Assembly (NCBI RefSeq): GCF_001039355.2
Contig: NW_019775192.1
Location: 179,230-239,229, forward strand
Length of the DNA: 60,000 bases
Direction of reading: 5' to 3'
From: Lingula anatina
Taxonomy: Eukaryota; Brachiopoda; Lingulata; Lingulida; Lingulidae
In this document: piece by piece, positions 59,774 through 60,000 of the stretch
Layout of the letters: each line of letters starts with the position of its first letter
Numbering within the stretch: the stretch's first letter is position 1
Program-made: the position numbers and the translations under genes
The notes under the pieces: generated by a model
The model's input: the letters and a program-made list of their open reading frames with translations, nothing else
Databases searched by the model: none
Told to the model about the DNA's origin: nothing

Positions 59774-60000
59774 AAAATTAATTTCATAATAGTGAGCATT
59801 ACCTGCTTGTTGCCTTTTGTTTATATACCGGCAGCAGTACTGGTAGTTGCTAATGGTGACACCAACATTAATTGCTATGAAAAAAGTAATGGGCTAGTGA
59901 AATGAGAAACTGTTGCCTTCCCCTGCGCCATTTGATACACATATATAAGCTTAAAATAATTAATTTTTTTATTTTAAAATCTGGTTCTTAATGGTTTTAT

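Noticed and set aside
1-60000. tRNA or rRNA genes, bacterial-type operons, ribosome-binding sites
   Set aside because: None recognised; the window is eukaryotic with spliced genes.

Overview
The window is AT-rich eukaryotic DNA with long introns, GT-AG splice sites, many short palindromic (MITE-like) elements, microsatellites and two assembly gaps. The genes (RPUSD1, a SOCS-box protein, a testican, a luqin/RYamide-type neuropeptide GPCR and a TIR/DED/kinase/caspase immune-type gene) indicate a bilaterian animal. A marine invertebrate such as a lophotrochozoan or hemichordate is most likely, but the phylum cannot be fixed from the sequence alone.

Layout: (1) 665-1733 (+): the last two coding exons of an RPUSD1-like pseudouridine synthase. 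(2) 2302-17212 (-): a large gene or gene cluster of at least 14 exons. Read 5' to 3' it encodes a TIR domain, two tandem death effector domains (DED), an IRAK/Pelle-like (TKL) protein kinase, a Cys/His-rich segment, a caspase-like C14 domain of metacaspase/bacterial flavour, and an unrecognised C-terminal region. Splice phases agree at every junction except one, between 9338 and 7459, which spans a repeat block and an N gap. There is also an apparent one-base frameshift near 17150, at the 5' edge of the TIR exon. This is the highlight of the window. (3) 17213-23698: no assigned gene apart from a candidate leader exon at 21368-21427. It holds a Harbinger-like MITE, three 174-bp hAT-like MITE copies and a 585-bp near-identical duplication around a 474-N gap. 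(4) 23699-28754 (-): a two-exon, 434-residue protein with a possible N-myristoylation signal and a C-terminal SOCS box, joined across a GC-AG intron. (5) 28794-35223: no gene seen, but palindromic and tandem repeats. (6) 35224-41679 (-): a complete 11-exon, 432-residue secreted testican/SPOCK-like proteoglycan-core relative with no Kazal domain; a Lys/His-rich segment lies in its place. (7) 41680-55714: about 14 kb with no recognised host gene, containing a non-LTR retrotransposon remnant, microsatellites and another MITE. (8) 55715-59514 (+): a two-exon, 440-residue rhodopsin-class GPCR with upstream short ORFs.

The genes are not an operon. RPUSD1 and the TIR-DED-kinase-caspase gene converge; the immune gene, the SOCS-box gene and the testican all lie on the minus strand; the GPCR is on the plus strand. 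If transcribed as one unit, the large gene would put modules usually carried by separate proteins (TIR as in MyD88/TLR, DED as in FADD/caspase-8, kinase as in IRAK/RIPK, and a cysteine protease) into a single polypeptide. That reading is an inference from collinearity and splice phase; transcript evidence would decide it.
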